64,000 nucleotides of DNA from Blasia pusilla (Eukaryota > Marchantiophyta > Marchantiopsida > Blasiales). The stretch spans positions 54,808,001-54,872,000 of the forward strand of contig CM114271.1 in assembly GCA_050084515.1 (NCBI GenBank), in the 5' to 3' direction. Positions 1 to 17,390 of this stretch are shown here, piece after piece. Both the position numbers and the translations under genes were made by a program. Below the pieces are notes generated by a model, which was not told the DNA's origin, did not search any database, and saw only the letters and a program-made list of their open reading frames with translations. Position 1 is the first letter of the stretch, and each line of letters opens with the position of its first letter.

Positions 1-185
1 TTTTTATAGCCAAGCAAAATAGAACATCTACGTTTTCAATTCCCTAGGCTTTACAACTTCTCAAGGCTATTTTTGCTAACATAACTAAGTCAATGTATGA
101 AGATGACAAAGCTTGTGAGTCAATGATAATATATTTTTTGTAAGTTGTATAGAAAAGAGTATAAAGCAGAGTTTAATTGAGCCCT

Positions 186-760
186 TTTTATGGACTTATT
201 GTAGATGAGAGTATTAATCGTATTGTAATTGGTCATCTAGTGGTCTTTGTGGGATAAATAGATGAAGGACAAGAAGTCATATCCTTCCTTGGGTTGATTT
301 TGATTGAGATTAAGGGCCGAGAGTCCATTTCAAAATTTACCATCTTTTTTTTGAGGGAGTGGAAAGGATTTAGATTTCATAGCGTTTGGATTTGATGGAG
401 CTAGTATGATGATTGAGTCTCAAAACAAGGTTTCAACTAGATTAAAAAGGAATACAATTTTTTTGACTGATATATATTACGTGGCACATAGAAATCATTT
501 AGCTATCCTTGCTCTAGCTAAGAGTCCTCCGTATAAGGAAATGAATGATCATGTGGATAGTATGTCTTGTTAATTTTATTGCATCTCACTTCAAGAAGAG
601 TTCAAAATGAAAGTCTACATTGTCTTCTATTCAAAGAGAGTTGAAGAATTCTCATATGTGTATGAAACCTTGCCATAAAATTATATGGCTTAGTAGGTGG
701 CAAGCAACAATGGCATTGTGTAACAATTTGGAGTCCATATTATTCTAGTTTAAAAGATTG
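186..760 (+). pseudogene. hAT-type (ZNF862/TTF-like) transposase relic
   Basis: Several short reading frames on the + strand, broken by stops and a frameshift at a T-run near 345-355, together spell the core of the plant zinc-finger/hAT-like transposase family. A VDES motif lies near 205. A GFDGAS motif near 388 is followed by STRLK. A VAHRNHLA motif lies near 482, and WLSRWQA near 688 is followed by a leucine-rich stretch. Their order and spacing match that family, whose members cut and paste DNA with an RNase H-like fold. No intact frame or terminal inverted repeats are visible, and the left end may lie outside the window. It cannot make an active enzyme as it stands. Confidence 0.72.
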
Positions 761-1033
761 ATCCTAAGGATGACGATGGATTGGACTCCTTTTTATTGAA
801 GAAGTTGATATCATTAAAAATGATCGACTATCTTTAGTTCTTAGTTTATTTATTTTACATTTTATGTTTAATCTCTATATGATATTTCAACTCAAATTTA
901 TAGATATCACAAATGTGGCTTCTATTGTAAATATTGAGATTGCACATCTTCAAATGAATCACATTCCATGAGAGTGTGGATATGAATGCCTTACTAATAT
1001 TGAATTATACTAGCTTCCATCTTATCCCAAATT

Positions 1034-1461
1034 ATGGGCCTAATAGTGGGGTTTTTAAATACTTACGGTATGAAATGTGGAGGTCTTTCTTTCATTCCAT
1101 CAGAATTGAAAGGGATATATAAAATAAGGATTTGGAGGAAGCTATTTTTCCCAAAACAAGTTTTCATAAGCCATATATGTGGGATTACAAGAGAGATTTG
1201 CGAAAAACAGTCAGAGGTTTGAAGATTCTCAATCCTATCGACATGCCATCGCCTAAGGGTGGTTTGAGAGATTGGGTAGTGAAAGATTTAGAAATGTTAC
1301 TTGCATTTTATGGACGAGGAAAGTTCTCACATGATGAAAGGTTCAAGAAGCCTTTGTTGGATGGATGTTGGAGCTATTCGAGACACGTTTATTATTTTCA
1401 AAATCCAAACAACAACACAATGAAAAGAAAATTCATTCAAGGGCGCGTGGCCTATGATTAG
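1034..1461 (+). other. Unassigned open frames after the hAT relic
   Basis: Two overlapping + frames (1034-1222 and 1132-1461) stay open beyond the hAT relic. The longer has 109 codons and carries a PSPKGGLRDWVV stretch that looks protein-like. I recognise no family. It may be a decayed part of the upstream element or chance. The stretch 1462-2060 shows no coding signal; it becomes more GC-rich towards the KCS gene and probably holds its promoter. Confidence 0.2.
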
Positions 1462-2062
1462 TTGTAGAATATTTTTAATTTGAAATAAACTAACTTATCA
1501 TCATAGCCGATGTAAGAAGAATGCAATAGTAGAACACAATCTTGTGTGAGAGGGCATTCCATCTCCAAAATGTGAATTATAAAAAATGGTTTAGAAATGT
1601 TTTGGTATCCAACATTTCGAATTCGGATACAGTTCCGACAGTGTGGAGTTTAATGAGGTTCACATGCAACCAGAAAAAAGCCCCGCCAACTGGACCCCTA
1701 AAAAAAGAAAAAGAAAACTGAAAAATAGAACTTAGAAAAACTCCAAAAAATGGCAAGCCTTACAAGTGTCATGCAGGCAGTCGTACGCTTTGGGAAAAAC
1801 TGGAGACCCAATGAAAACCCCCCAAAAAATCTTCAGAACGAGAAAGCTGTCCCAGCCCTGCGACCTGGGTAGGGACTACGAAGTTGACTTATGGTAAAGA
1901 AAGTGGCAGTCTGGAATGGGCATTTAAACAGGTTATCGGGTGCACAGGTGGACTAGAGCAGTGCGTTGGCTCGTGAGCGCCGAGGGGTATAGTGCGGGAG
2001 GAGAGGAGAGTAAGAGGGAGCGTGCTCTGCTCTAGACCTCTAGAGAGGGGAGGGGAGACTCT

Positions 2063-2297
2063 ATGAAACTCGACAGATTTCTGTCAGTCGAGGAAGTGGC
2101 GAAGCAGCGAAGAACGCCCGACCTACGGACGGACGGCGGTCCGGGAGTCGTTGCCGATTGGAATTTTGGGGTTGCGGTCGCTTGGAAGGCAGCATATGTG
2201 TAGAGGCTCTGCTGAAGTGGTTGTCGGCGTTGGATCCGTCGCTGTAGGAGGTCGAGACGGTGCCGAGGGAGGTCGTCTTCGGTGTGATCGGTCTTAG
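2063..2297 (+). promoter_or_regulatory. KCS 5' leader with two overlapping uORFs
   Basis: Upstream of the KCS start, the ATG at 2063 opens a 46-codon frame ending at TAG 2201-2203. The ATG at 2196 opens a 33-codon frame ending at TAG 2295-2297, seven bases before the KCS ATG at 2305. The two frames overlap. If the transcript starts upstream of 2063, ribosomes would meet both first. The transcription start is not visible, so the regulatory role is inferred. Confidence 0.4.
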
Positions 2298-2304
2298 TTA
2301 CACA

Positions 2305-3906
2305 ATGGGGGTGGATCGGGCTGACGCCAAGGTTTCCAGAGAAGAAATCCCTCTGACAGGGACGAAGGAAGCGGTGAAGGACGGGAAGGAGGTTCCCGCA
2401 ATTGCGATCAAGGTCAGACAGAGGCTTCCAGATTTTCTGCAATCAGTGAATCTGAAGTACGTCAAACTGGGCTACCATTATGTCATCACTCACGCCATGT
2501 ACTTGCTTATGGTGCCCTTGTTGATGGTGGTGGTTGCGGAGTTCAGCAGACTGGGGCAAGAAGACATAGGTCAGCTATGGCACCATCTTCAATTCAACTT
2601 GGTGAGTGTGCTCGTGTGCTCTGGGACTCTGGTTTTCGGAGGGACTTTGTATTTCATGTCTCGTCCGCATCCCGTGTACCTAGTCGACTTCGCTTGCTTC
2701 AAGCCAGAGGACGAGAGGAAATGTACCAGGGAGAAGTTTATGACTTGCTCGTCCGCGATCGGAGTTTTCAACGAGAAGAGCCTGGATTTTCAAAGGAAAA
2801 TCTTGGAAAGGTCTGGTCTCGGGCAAGATACTTATCTCCCTCCGGCTGTGCTGCGTATTCCTCCGAATCCGTGTATGCGGGAGGCAAGGTTGGAGGCCGA
2901 GATGGTTATGTTCGGCGCATTGGATGAGCTGTTCGAAAAGACTGGCATAAAGCCGAAGGAGATTGGCGTTCTGGTAGTGAACTGCAGCCTGTTCAATCCC
3001 ACACCCTCTCTTTCTGCTATGATCGTGAATCACTACAAAATGAGGGGGAACATCAAGTCTTTGAATTTGGGAGGCATGGGTTGCAGTGCGGGAGTAATTT
3101 CGGTGGACCTCGCCAAAGACCTTCTGCAAGTTCACAACAGCACCTACGCAGTTGTGGTGAGCATGGAGAACATTACATTGAATTGGTATATGGGTAACGA
3201 TCGCTCCAAGATGCTATCCAACTGTATCTTTCGGATGGGCGGTGCGGCAATTCTGCTATCCAACAAAATGAAGGAGAGAAGGCGGGCGAAATATGAGTTG
3301 GTTCACACCGTGCGAACTCACAAAGGCGCCGACCCCAAGTGTTTCTCGTGCGTCGTTCAAGAAGAGGACGGCGAAGGTACGATTGGTGTTTCTCTTTCTC
3401 GGGATCTGATGAGTGTAGCGGGGGATGCACTGAAAGCCAACATTACCACTTTAGGGCCACTGGTTCTTCCTCTGTCCGAGCAGATTCTCTTCTTCGCCAC
3501 TCTGGTGGGTAGGAAATTGTTCAAGATGAAAATCAAACCATACATCCCGGATTTCAAGCTTGCATTCGAGCACTTCTGTATCCACGCCGGTGGAAGAGCT
3601 GTGCTCGACGAGCTGGAGAAAAATCTGAGTCTGTCCGAGTGGCATATGGAGCCATCACGGATGACGCTGTACAGATTCGGGAACACCTCCAGCAGTTCGT
3701 TGTGGTATGAGCTGGCCTACACCGAGGCCAAGGGTCGCGTGAAGAAAGGCGATCGTCTGTGGCAAATCGCCTTCGGTTCCGGATTCAAGTGCAACAGCGC
3801 AGTATGGAGGGCGCTCCGCACTGTCAGCCTTCCCAAGAGGAGTCCATGGGCTGACGAAATAGACAATTTTCCCGTAGACGTTCCGGCGTTCACGAGCCTA
3901 AGTTAG
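2305..3906 (+). CDS. KCS: 3-ketoacyl-CoA synthase (very-long-chain fatty acid elongase)
   Basis: Intronless gene of 533 codons, the usual length for plant KCS enzymes. These sit in the ER membrane and condense malonyl-CoA with a long acyl-CoA, the rate-limiting step of very-long-chain fatty acid elongation for waxes, cuticle and sphingolipids. Two hydrophobic segments near the N-terminus (about 57-80 and 96-117) fit the membrane anchor and are followed by the family signature [11 protein letters not shown]. The catalytic triad is present: Cys260 in GGMGCSAG, His427 in CIHAGG and Asn460 in [14 protein letters not shown] and MGGAAILL motifs lie between them. The ATG at 2305 was chosen because the frame upstream to 2260 has no ATG. 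No lesion is seen, so it is probably functional. I cannot assign a chain-length class. Confidence 0.97.
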   Translation: MGVDRADAKVSREEIPLTGTKEAVKDGKEVPAIAIKVRQRLPDFLQSVNLKYVKLGYHYVITHAMYLLMVPLLMVVVAEFSRLGQEDIGQLWHHLQFNLVSVLVCSGTLVFGGTLYFMSRPHPVYLVDFACFKPEDERKCTREKFMTCSSAIGVFNEKSLDFQRKILERSGLGQDTYLPPAVLRIPPNPCMREARLEAEMVMFGALDELFEKTGIKPKEIGVLVVNCSLFNPTPSLSAMIVNHYKMRGNIKSLNLGGMGCSAGVISVDLAKDLLQVHNSTYAVVVSMENITLNWYMGNDRSKMLSNCIFRMGGAAILLSNKMKERRRAKYELVHTVRTHKGADPKCFSCVVQEEDGEGTIGVSLSRDLMSVAGDALKANITTLGPLVLPLSEQILFFATLVGRKLFKMKIKPYIPDFKLAFEHFCIHAGGRAVLDELEKNLSLSEWHMEPSRMTLYRFGNTSSSSLWYELAYTEAKGRVKKGDRLWQIAFGSGFKCNSAVWRALRTVSLPKRSPWADEIDNFPVDVPAFTSLS

Positions 3907-4740
3907 GAGTGTACGCGCCAGGTGAGTGTCATGGTTACTATTCTGTTAAACACGTAAGTGTAACTGATCATTCAGAAGTTTCACACGGATTGGTCACTCG
4001 TCCCGGATACTCGTCTTTCGCCACCTCGGGAATTCGAGCACTCCAGATGAGGCCTCGTAGAGAAGAACTACTTTATTCTTGTTTTCCATGGAAAAGTGAC
4101 TACACCCATTCTGAATCAACGTGCTCCTGCGAAGGAGGTGATCACATGTCTTGTCATTACTGGCTTCGACTCCTCGTCTGCGCGATTTGTGCTCTGTTCC
4201 GCAATGGCCGTGCCCCTGCGGCAGGTTTTTGAGTCGAATGCCGCGGAGACACGAACGTGGCCAGCGAACCGGAACGAGTAGTTCCCAGACTCGGTCGGTC
4301 ACACGCTCCCTTCCCCGACGCCGGATGTCAAACTCTTCCTTCTTCTTGGCTGCATTCGGCGTGTGTCCGAGAGGGGGGGGGGCATCGTGTCCGAGAGGGC
4401 CGTCGCCGTTGCGTGCGGACTCGGAGTCTCGGAGGACGTGAACTCTACAGCACCGCTTCTCGAGCACCACGTGTGCTCCCGTGTACCGGGAAGGAAGGAG
4501 GGCAGTGGAACGATGCGGACAAAGGGTCTAGTGTAAGGGCCGTCGTAGGACGTAGGGGTTCTCCTTTTTTTCCTGCCCCGAAACTTTTGGGCGCATAAAC
4601 TTCGAGCGTCCTCAAGTAGTAAGCAATCGTCAGTGACCGAGGACAACATTCTCTCGGGAAAACGTTTTGAGCGCGAAAAGGTTGCCGTGACCTTTGCACC
4701 CATCCATGGGCCCCGGCTCTATTGGTACGTGTGGGCTGAG
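3907..4740. other. GC-rich KCS downstream region with a G10 run
   Basis: This stretch should include the KCS 3' UTR. It is clearly more GC-rich than the AT-rich DNA after 4740. A run of ten G lies at 4373-4382, flanked by two copies of GTGTCCGAGAGGG about 24 bases apart. Several short frames are open on both strands, but none resembles a known protein. Confidence 0.5.
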
Positions 4741-10307
<5,567 letters not shown>

Positions 10308-10330
10308 AAACCCTAAACCCTAAACCCTAA
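10308..10330. repeat. Short interstitial telomere-type repeat
   Basis: Three tandem AAACCCT units followed by AA, preceded by two degenerate units. This is the Arabidopsis-type plant telomere sequence. It is too short to be a real telomere. It could be a telo-box, a repair scar or chance. Confidence 0.8.
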
Positions 10331-10638
10331 CTATAACTGCCATGGTGAAGGAATAATGAGATGTAGAGTGTCTACCTAGAAATTGTCTTACACATCATTA
10401 TGTATTTATAGCACATTGTTGTTGCTATAACCATATCCTCTCACTAATCATGATGAATTCCATATCACGGAAATACTTAAACTCTCTAAAATCTTTCATA
10501 TCAAGTTTTTCTCGTAATTTTGGGTTGATTTATTGTGTATAACATCCTCAATATTTCTAATAATCAAAAGGTCTTCATGATTAAACATAAGAATAACCAT
10601 ATAACCTTGTCTTCTCAAGGCATAATGAAAAATCAAAA

Positions 10639-10686
10639 TCTCATAAGAGATTCATTTTGGTAAACCAAAATGAATCTCTTATGAGA
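10639..10686. repeat. Perfect 23-bp hairpin with 2-nt loop
   Basis: The arms 10639-10661 and 10664-10686 are exact reverse complements separated by AA. Pairing stops abruptly outside them. Nothing indicates a transcript. Confidence 0.95.
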
Positions 10687-12610
10687 CATACATAACCTTA
10701 CCATACCAAATCTCAGAGTTTGCTTGAGCTCACGATTTTTTTAACTTACATATGGGGAATGAAAACTATGATGCTCATATTTAGATCGTTTCAACATATA
10801 AGAAACTTTTATATACGTATGTGTATGATGGTTTTATCCATAACTAATGATAAAGAAAGAACATCCATAGGTCTAATAAAGATGTAAAAGGTTTCACCCC
10901 GAAAGGAAAAATGTCTATTATAAGAAGATTGTTCTTGGCTAAAAGATGTAGATATCTCAAGAAGACTAGAACTTACTCATTTTTTTACAATGGTTAGGTG
11001 GCTTCCCTACATTAAACTTGCCCTACTAGTTGAGAAGATCATTAGAAGCCGACTCTTACAGGTACAAAGATAAGAGATGAAATTGAAGATGAATATCACA
11101 AGCATATTAATGAAGAAATGGCAACCTTATAACCTCAATTGCAAAAGCCAATGCTATAGGATGCCACGATGATTACACAAGCATGCAAAAATCATCACAC
11201 CATGTTGAGATAGATATTCTCAGAGGAAGGCAATATCTCACTTGACTGCTTTAGTGGGGGCATGGTCAAAAACCGTCCACATATCTTACTCATAAAGATT
11301 CATGATGGTCAAGGATGAGACAATCATGATAATTTAGAGAAAATCAACGTTGATTCAACACAAAAAATCAAGTGCATGCACACTCATGCAAGTAACCATT
11401 ATCCCAAAGGGGAGAAGATATTAGAGCATTAGTCCAATATAGAAGGTTTCTTTGATAGAATAAGAGGAAGCACATCTTTCCTCCTGATGTAGATGAAGAT
11501 TTTCCATAACTAGTCTGAAACTTCTAGAAAAAACACCAAACTAGAGTCTGGGAGTCCAGCTGGTTGGGATTTAAAACTTCAAGCATGACCCATTGAAGAT
11601 CAACTCAGCTTAGACTCATAGAAATCTCAAAAGAAAACATGCCTAATAGGATTATTTGTACTAGAATTCAAGGGAAGGGGTGGTTACTAGAAGCCACGAG
11701 TTAATAATGTTTAGTTCCAACAGAAATGACGCATTCTATAATTAAAGGGAGGAAATGTATCTGGTTACTACTCAACACCACCAGGAAACGAGAGAAGTTT
11801 ATTTTATGTTGTGATTATAAAGTGAAGACTCGGAAAAGAATTTGTATCTACTTTTAAGAATGTAGGATTGGTCTCATGGAATTAGCCATTTCTCATACGA
11901 TCCACAAATGGAGCGGCTTTTCACCCATACATCCCACGAGCAGCTTTACAAGTGTATACAATACTGCATAAATAAGTTCGGATGACATGGAAATCAATAA
12001 TCATATTAATATGGAATAGACCATTGAAGGTGACTTTCTTTAAATCACTTTAGGAGCTGCACTAAAACATGTTGCAGGGCACGAAATTCCAAGAACTTTT
12101 TGACACAAAAACAGACACGGATTTTGGCCATGAACTATAAGAATTCTCAAAAAAAATCAAACTGAAAAGAAATAAAAACTTGAGACATGTGGCGACATTC
12201 ATGGCTTTACAGCACTTGCCAGCTAGCCTTGATAATAATATGGATAATAGGGTGATACCATTCATCAGAGGAAAGCATAGGAAAGCTATGTGGCTTGATT
12301 CAGCAACATATGATCCATGAGTTGCATGCCCATTCATTTGTGCTGCATACCAAAAGGAAATACTAATTCAAATTCGCGTATTGAAATACTGTGATCCCAT
12401 CTGAGAGTTGAGTTATCAAGGATATATTTGATCGGACCTATGCATTTGGGCAACAATGCATTTGCAATCAATTCAAATTTTCATATTCACAGGGTAATTG
12501 TGATCACTAATAAGGATCTTCGATTATATGATAAGATCATGGCATCCACTGTAATAAACTCCGCTGAAAGCGAGCGGAAGATTTCATGACTTGAATGGTG
12601 CTCAGATATT
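10687..12610. other. Intergenic DNA and rsmG 3' flank
   Basis: No gene is supported. The part from about 12000 to 12610 probably contains the 3' UTR of the minus-strand RsmG gene. A 91-codon minus frame at 12062-12337 has no recognisable motif. Confidence 0.5.
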
Positions 12611-15600
12611 TCATAGAGGAGTTTTGGATGGTGTGCCCGGTCTTCTGGGATACTTAGCTGGTGTCTTTTTCTCTTTGTAACAAACAATGGCTGTTCGCTG
12701 ACCCAATGGACCCTCTGATGCAACTGTGATAAGACAGTGACAAGTGGCCAACATCAACTTGAGCAATGCCAAAACCCTCCTTCAATGGTGTAAAAGGGTT
12801 AAAAAGATAACAGAGTCAGAAGGGAGGATTCTAGAAACTGGTGAATTTTAATTAAAACTTCTACACATACATGAAGAAAGGCTTACTACAAATAAAAAGC
12901 TGTTTGGAGGTGTACCCGTTGATATGGACAGAACGGATGCACCAAGCAAGCCAATTGCTGCCTTTGCAGCCTCTACTTCAACCTGCAAGTTTTACATAAC
13001 ATAAAACATGAAAATGAAAATGAATTGCCTAAGAATTTCAACAGGGTATTATGTAAGTAACATCTAAATTTAGAAAATACATTTATCACAACAAAAAGAC
13101 TTGAAAATGAAGAGATAAGTACTGTTTGGGAATAGGAACAACAATACAAGTATCAGAAATCCTCAGCAAGTTAACTTCACAAGTAATACATGCAAAAGGT
13201 CCAATAGAAGCCTTTGTCAGACGACCAACCTGAGGATTTGGACCTTTGGCAGCCACAAATATGCCACCCACTCGCACTAATGGCAAACAAAGCTCCGCTG
13301 CAAAGCAAAGGTGAACATTCAATTCTCATTCCAAGAGTAAAAACTGCTTCCTGTCTTTTGGACTGCAATACCAACTTTATCTTAAGGCTGGCTTGAGGTG
13401 GTACAACTAAGTGATGAGACTTTGCCTTGTTACTGTCAGGTTGCTTTGAGTTCATATGATTCCGTCTTTCCTGCCATACAATTGAAATTTCCGGCTGAAA
13501 AGTTACGTAGCTCTTAGTAGATTACAGATTCAGGGAAGTAGTTAGGCAAATCAGGAGTAGCTTGCGCATAAAAATGAGAGAAATGGAATTGTAAGTGCAT
13601 ATTACTTGCAACTACTGAGAGACTGTATTCATTTAGTCCCTGTCATAGCCTTGCAACCATAGAATCTATGCCTGGTTGAACAGTGCTAGAGACTGGGATG
13701 GGTACAAAGAGGGAGAAGTGAAGACACTGTGATAGAGAGTGAGAATCCCATATAGCGTGAGTGCTGACCATTCAGAGTGTCGGTCCACAGCAGTTCTGCA
13801 CCTTACCTGATTGAGATCCCCAATACAGGTTACTTACCAGTGCAACAGGTTTGGGGAGTGAATCTAAGCTACAGAACATGTTGAACGGCTCTGGAGTTAT
13901 CAGCTTAGCAATTTCAACATAAGCTGGCACTCTTTATGTTGTTTATTTTGTAAAGGTTATCAGGTAGTGACTGGATGTTTTGTCCCCACAGTCACACGAG
14001 TTGCAGGACTTTGGTTGCGTGCCTATCCTACATTTTTGTGGTTCAAGCAGACCATACCTGTCCTGAACTTCAAGTTTAGGGCAGGCTTAGAGCTGATCTT
14101 GGTCCTCCTTGCCACTAATACCATCACACCACAGTTTCACGCACTTGTATCCATGTCCCACATGATACACCAGACTTTAGCTGTCTCCCGTTCTCCTCTA
14201 TGACCTAAAAGTCATCAGCAAACATCAGGGCAACAGCGGAGCTGTTCCGCATGTGGATGCCGAGTCCAATTCCTCCATATCTCCAGTAAGGAATTGAGTA
14301 GACAAAAATATTGAAGACTGTGGAGGAGGGCATGCATCCTTGATCTACTCACGGCTTGATGTTGAAACCCCACTCTGCTAGCCATTTGCAAGAACTTTGC
14401 TCATCATGGTGTACAAATTTCCACCACACTCCGACATTTTTGTCTTGATCCCTGCATCCATCATCTATAAGACAGGCTGTAACACCATCCAGTGTTGTAT
14501 GTCTTCTTAAGGTCGAAGTCTACCCTACCTACTGTCTTCAGTAGGTAGGTACCGTTCCCGTCTGATACGAGTTGTTTTCCCAATTCCTAGTCACTGCCGC
14601 ACGAAGAGTACTTCTTTCGAACATCGAATCCTTCAGGTATTGGTAGGAGCAGGGGCCCAAAATTCTATCATAGGCATAGAGTCTACCTGTTATGACCATG
14701 ACTTTGTGGAGTTGGAGTTTCTGTTAGTGTATATATCCGCTATGTTGCTGTTAATGTACAAAACTAATCTATGCTCTCCATCTCATACTTACATTTTCTG
14801 CACCTCCTTCTTTCCTCAAACTTCAGACGGTTCTCTGTACAGGTGCAGGTACTGATTCCATTTCTTGATATATTGTAGTTCTTTATTATCATAAACAGAA
14901 GTGTGGTTCTCATCTGGTTGTAGTTCCTCAGATGTGGGCATGTTACCTTGAGTGATAGGTGAAGTATGTAAGAGGATCTTGCTTATACTGTGTCGTCCCT
15001 GTTGTTCCTCAAACAATAAGACTAGTACTCCCTTATCAGGTAGTGTTATACCTCTTAAAGTTGCCTAGTCCCGTTTCTTGAAAATTATAAGCGACAGGGG
15101 AGGAAAAGAAACAAAGGAACTTCTCAATTAAAAAGGATCATACTTCTGCATGGAAATAATAAAATACCATATTTTAGACTCCACTCTACTCTACCTTCTC
15201 TTACCCTTCAAATTCTATCATGTAATAGAGTTCTGTAAGATAGAGAATAGACTTACAGAGAACCCGCATTTCTGCCACAGCCCGTGCAACAGCGACATCG
15301 TAAGCTTCTCGATGAAGTCCTTCCTGTCCACTATCCTGGGGACTCACAGTTCATGTTAGCCATATTGACAAACAGTACCGACAGAGAAAATAGTCTGTGT
15401 CTTTAATGTCCATGACAGAAGGCAGTAGGATCTGTCCCCTACTGTATGTGGCCATTCTTGACCCCTGAACTAGAGGCCATTTACTGGCAATTGACAAAGT
15501 TGGTACATAGTCTGCAATCCACCTACTCAGCACTCCAAGGACATTATGATTGAAATGAATAGGTCGTGTAACTACACATCTTGCAAGAATTCACCAGCTA

Positions 15601-17305
15601 CATGATCTGGATTGACACAAATTAGGACAACCATTTACAAGGCATAAATCTCACCTCTGCCCTTGCTCGGACAACCTTTACATTGAGCAAACCTGAACTC
15701 TCCACAAAATGATCAAGAAAATTACACCGCTTTTGTAACGACTCCAGCAAAGTTACCTGCCAGGCTACACAACCATCAAAAGCCATGTTCAAATCTCTTG
15801 CCCAGGAAACTATCAGCGTATCTCAACTGACAACAAGGGCAGACAGAGAAAACTTGCAAACACCACCAAGGAACCCTCAGCTTACATCCTGGACGAGGTG
15901 CGTCATTAAAACTACACTCGCAACCACTTTTGAAGACTTTCTTGTTAAACCGCATCCTCTGAGAGAAAGTTATCGCTAACTCCAATGTTTCATTGTCATC
16001 ACTAGCTAGCTTGTGTAGCCAATAGAAGTACTCATATAACCAATCTTCACCAGCCAAAGCTGGTAGGTAACAATGTATTGTGGTAGACCCGTTGCAACTA
16101 TGAGTGACCTTTGGCTAACGAAGGAGGGATCAGTCATTTCAAATCATTTGAATCATCCCCTCAGTACAAGAGCAAAGACCCTACCCTTGCGAGGATTGAG
16201 GTCGACCAAAACATGTGTCCACTTAGTGTACGTCACTTAACTTTACTAATCTTCATGATTTTTTGAGCTGTAAACTTTAAAAAACAAATTTAGACAATAA
16301 CGACTCTACTTTTTCACTCTCGGAGGACAGGGAAGACCATTTTCATCCCCTGATGATTCGCTTCCCTTAAATGCATCCAGAACCAGTTGGACAATCCATA
16401 GAGACAACATGCCTGAATATGCAAATCATATGTGGTGCACCTGGTCTTGCAATCGCCAAGACTATTCCAGGTAGTCCCGCTCCAGTCCCAACGTCCACAA
16501 CCTTAAGCGGAGCGCCGGATGTTTGGGAGCTGTGTTCGGAATAAGCCGTTTCCAAGACTGGCAACAGTGCCAGAGAATCCATTATGTGCCGTTCCATGAC
16601 AGCTGACCGCTCAGTCACCGCTGTGAGATTCATGCGCTGCATTTGAAGATTGGAGAATGAAAAAGCTGAAAGATCTGTCCGCAAAATACTAGAATTTGCT
16701 TAAAGGCTTACCCACATCGGCATTAACACAAACATAACATCTTGATGGTTCGGGAAACACGCTATTTGAGAACAGAACACGCAATGGCTCTGAGTACTGT
16801 CTCTGTTCTCAAAGAGCCATTGTTTCCCGGTTCTCCTCCAGGGATTGTTCCATGCTCTCCACAAGATACGATGTCATAGTACTTCAGCAGTCCGAAAATA
16901 CTGTTGATAGGCTGAGAAAGCAGACAGAGCCCGCGTACATACAAGCTGGCCACTGGTTTCCTTTCGGACCACTAATGCAATGTAACACGCTTTAATTTAT
17001 GAATCCACCACAAGTTGTTTAACAGTAGACAGAATCAGAAAACTTGCAAAAGAAGAACAGAGACGTTGGAAGACCTGATTCCAGTCCAGTAACGTATCCA
17101 CATAAAGTGACACTTGCATATTCTGCTTGCTGTCAAGTACTCCACAAGCAGCAGCTTCCTCCACCTTCCCGACTGCAACAGCACTCCCTACACTTCGTCG
17201 ACTACGCATCAATACACCGCTTCTCCATCTGCTACGTACCTGTGGACAGTTGACCACCACAGGCCACGACCCCACACAACGAAAGGACGCACTGAAAGCC
17301 ACCAT
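12611..17305 (-). CDS. rsmG: RsmG-type 16S rRNA (guanine-N7)-methyltransferase, probably plastid
   Basis: Seven exons: 17305-17075, 16636-16441, 15764-15655, 15335-15257, 13297-13230, 12982-12916 and 12723-12611. They join in phase to 287 codons plus stop (864 nt). RsmG/GidB methylates N7 of G527 (E. coli numbering) in small-subunit rRNA, using S-adenosylmethionine. Seen: MNLTAV near residue 79, the SAM loop DVGTGAGLPG at 125-134, TLLESL and VVRARAE, then AVARAVAEM, VGGIFVAAKGPNPQ and the typical C-terminus YPRRPGTPSKTPL. About 60 residues before the conserved start are rich in Arg, Ser and Val and poor in acids, so I infer a chloroplast transit peptide. All introns are GT-AG. The start ATG at 17305 is the only in-frame ATG before the transit-like region. 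Intron 4 is long (about 1.96 kb) and holds a LINE relic. No coding lesion is seen. Confidence 0.93.
14158..14520 (-). pseudogene. Non-LTR (LINE-type) reverse transcriptase relic in rsmG intron 4
   Basis: Read on the minus strand, broken frames carry reverse-transcriptase motifs in the right order. DFDLKKTYN lies near 14518 (matching the LDLEKAYD-type block). VDQGCMPSSTVFNIFV lies near 14345 (the QGCPLSP-LFN block). MFADDF lies near 14222 (the catalytic YADD box, here FADD). Stops and frameshifts separate them. Decayed flanks may extend over about 13700-14700. It has the same orientation as the host gene. Confidence 0.75.
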
Positions 17306-17354
17306 GTGCACGCAAACGTTAAAGACCCACACCAACACAATTTTACGGATTGAT

Positions 17355-17390
17355 CTACCGGCGCTCCGCCTCGCCACAATCCACTGTCAT
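17355..17390 (-). promoter_or_regulatory. 11-codon uORF in the rsmG leader
   Basis: The ATG at 17390 opens a frame ending at TAG 17357-17355, about 50 bases before the main start at 17305. It would lie in the leader if transcription starts upstream of 17390, which the sequence does not prove. Confidence 0.35.

Noticed and set aside
2032-3686. Several minus-strand open frames opposite the KCS gene, up to 151 codons
   Set aside because: They lie antisense to a well-conserved coding region and have no family motif; GC-rich codons open the opposite frames.
16762-16953. Open frame in rsmG intron 1
   Set aside because: Flanking exons splice in phase without it and it lacks RsmG similarity.
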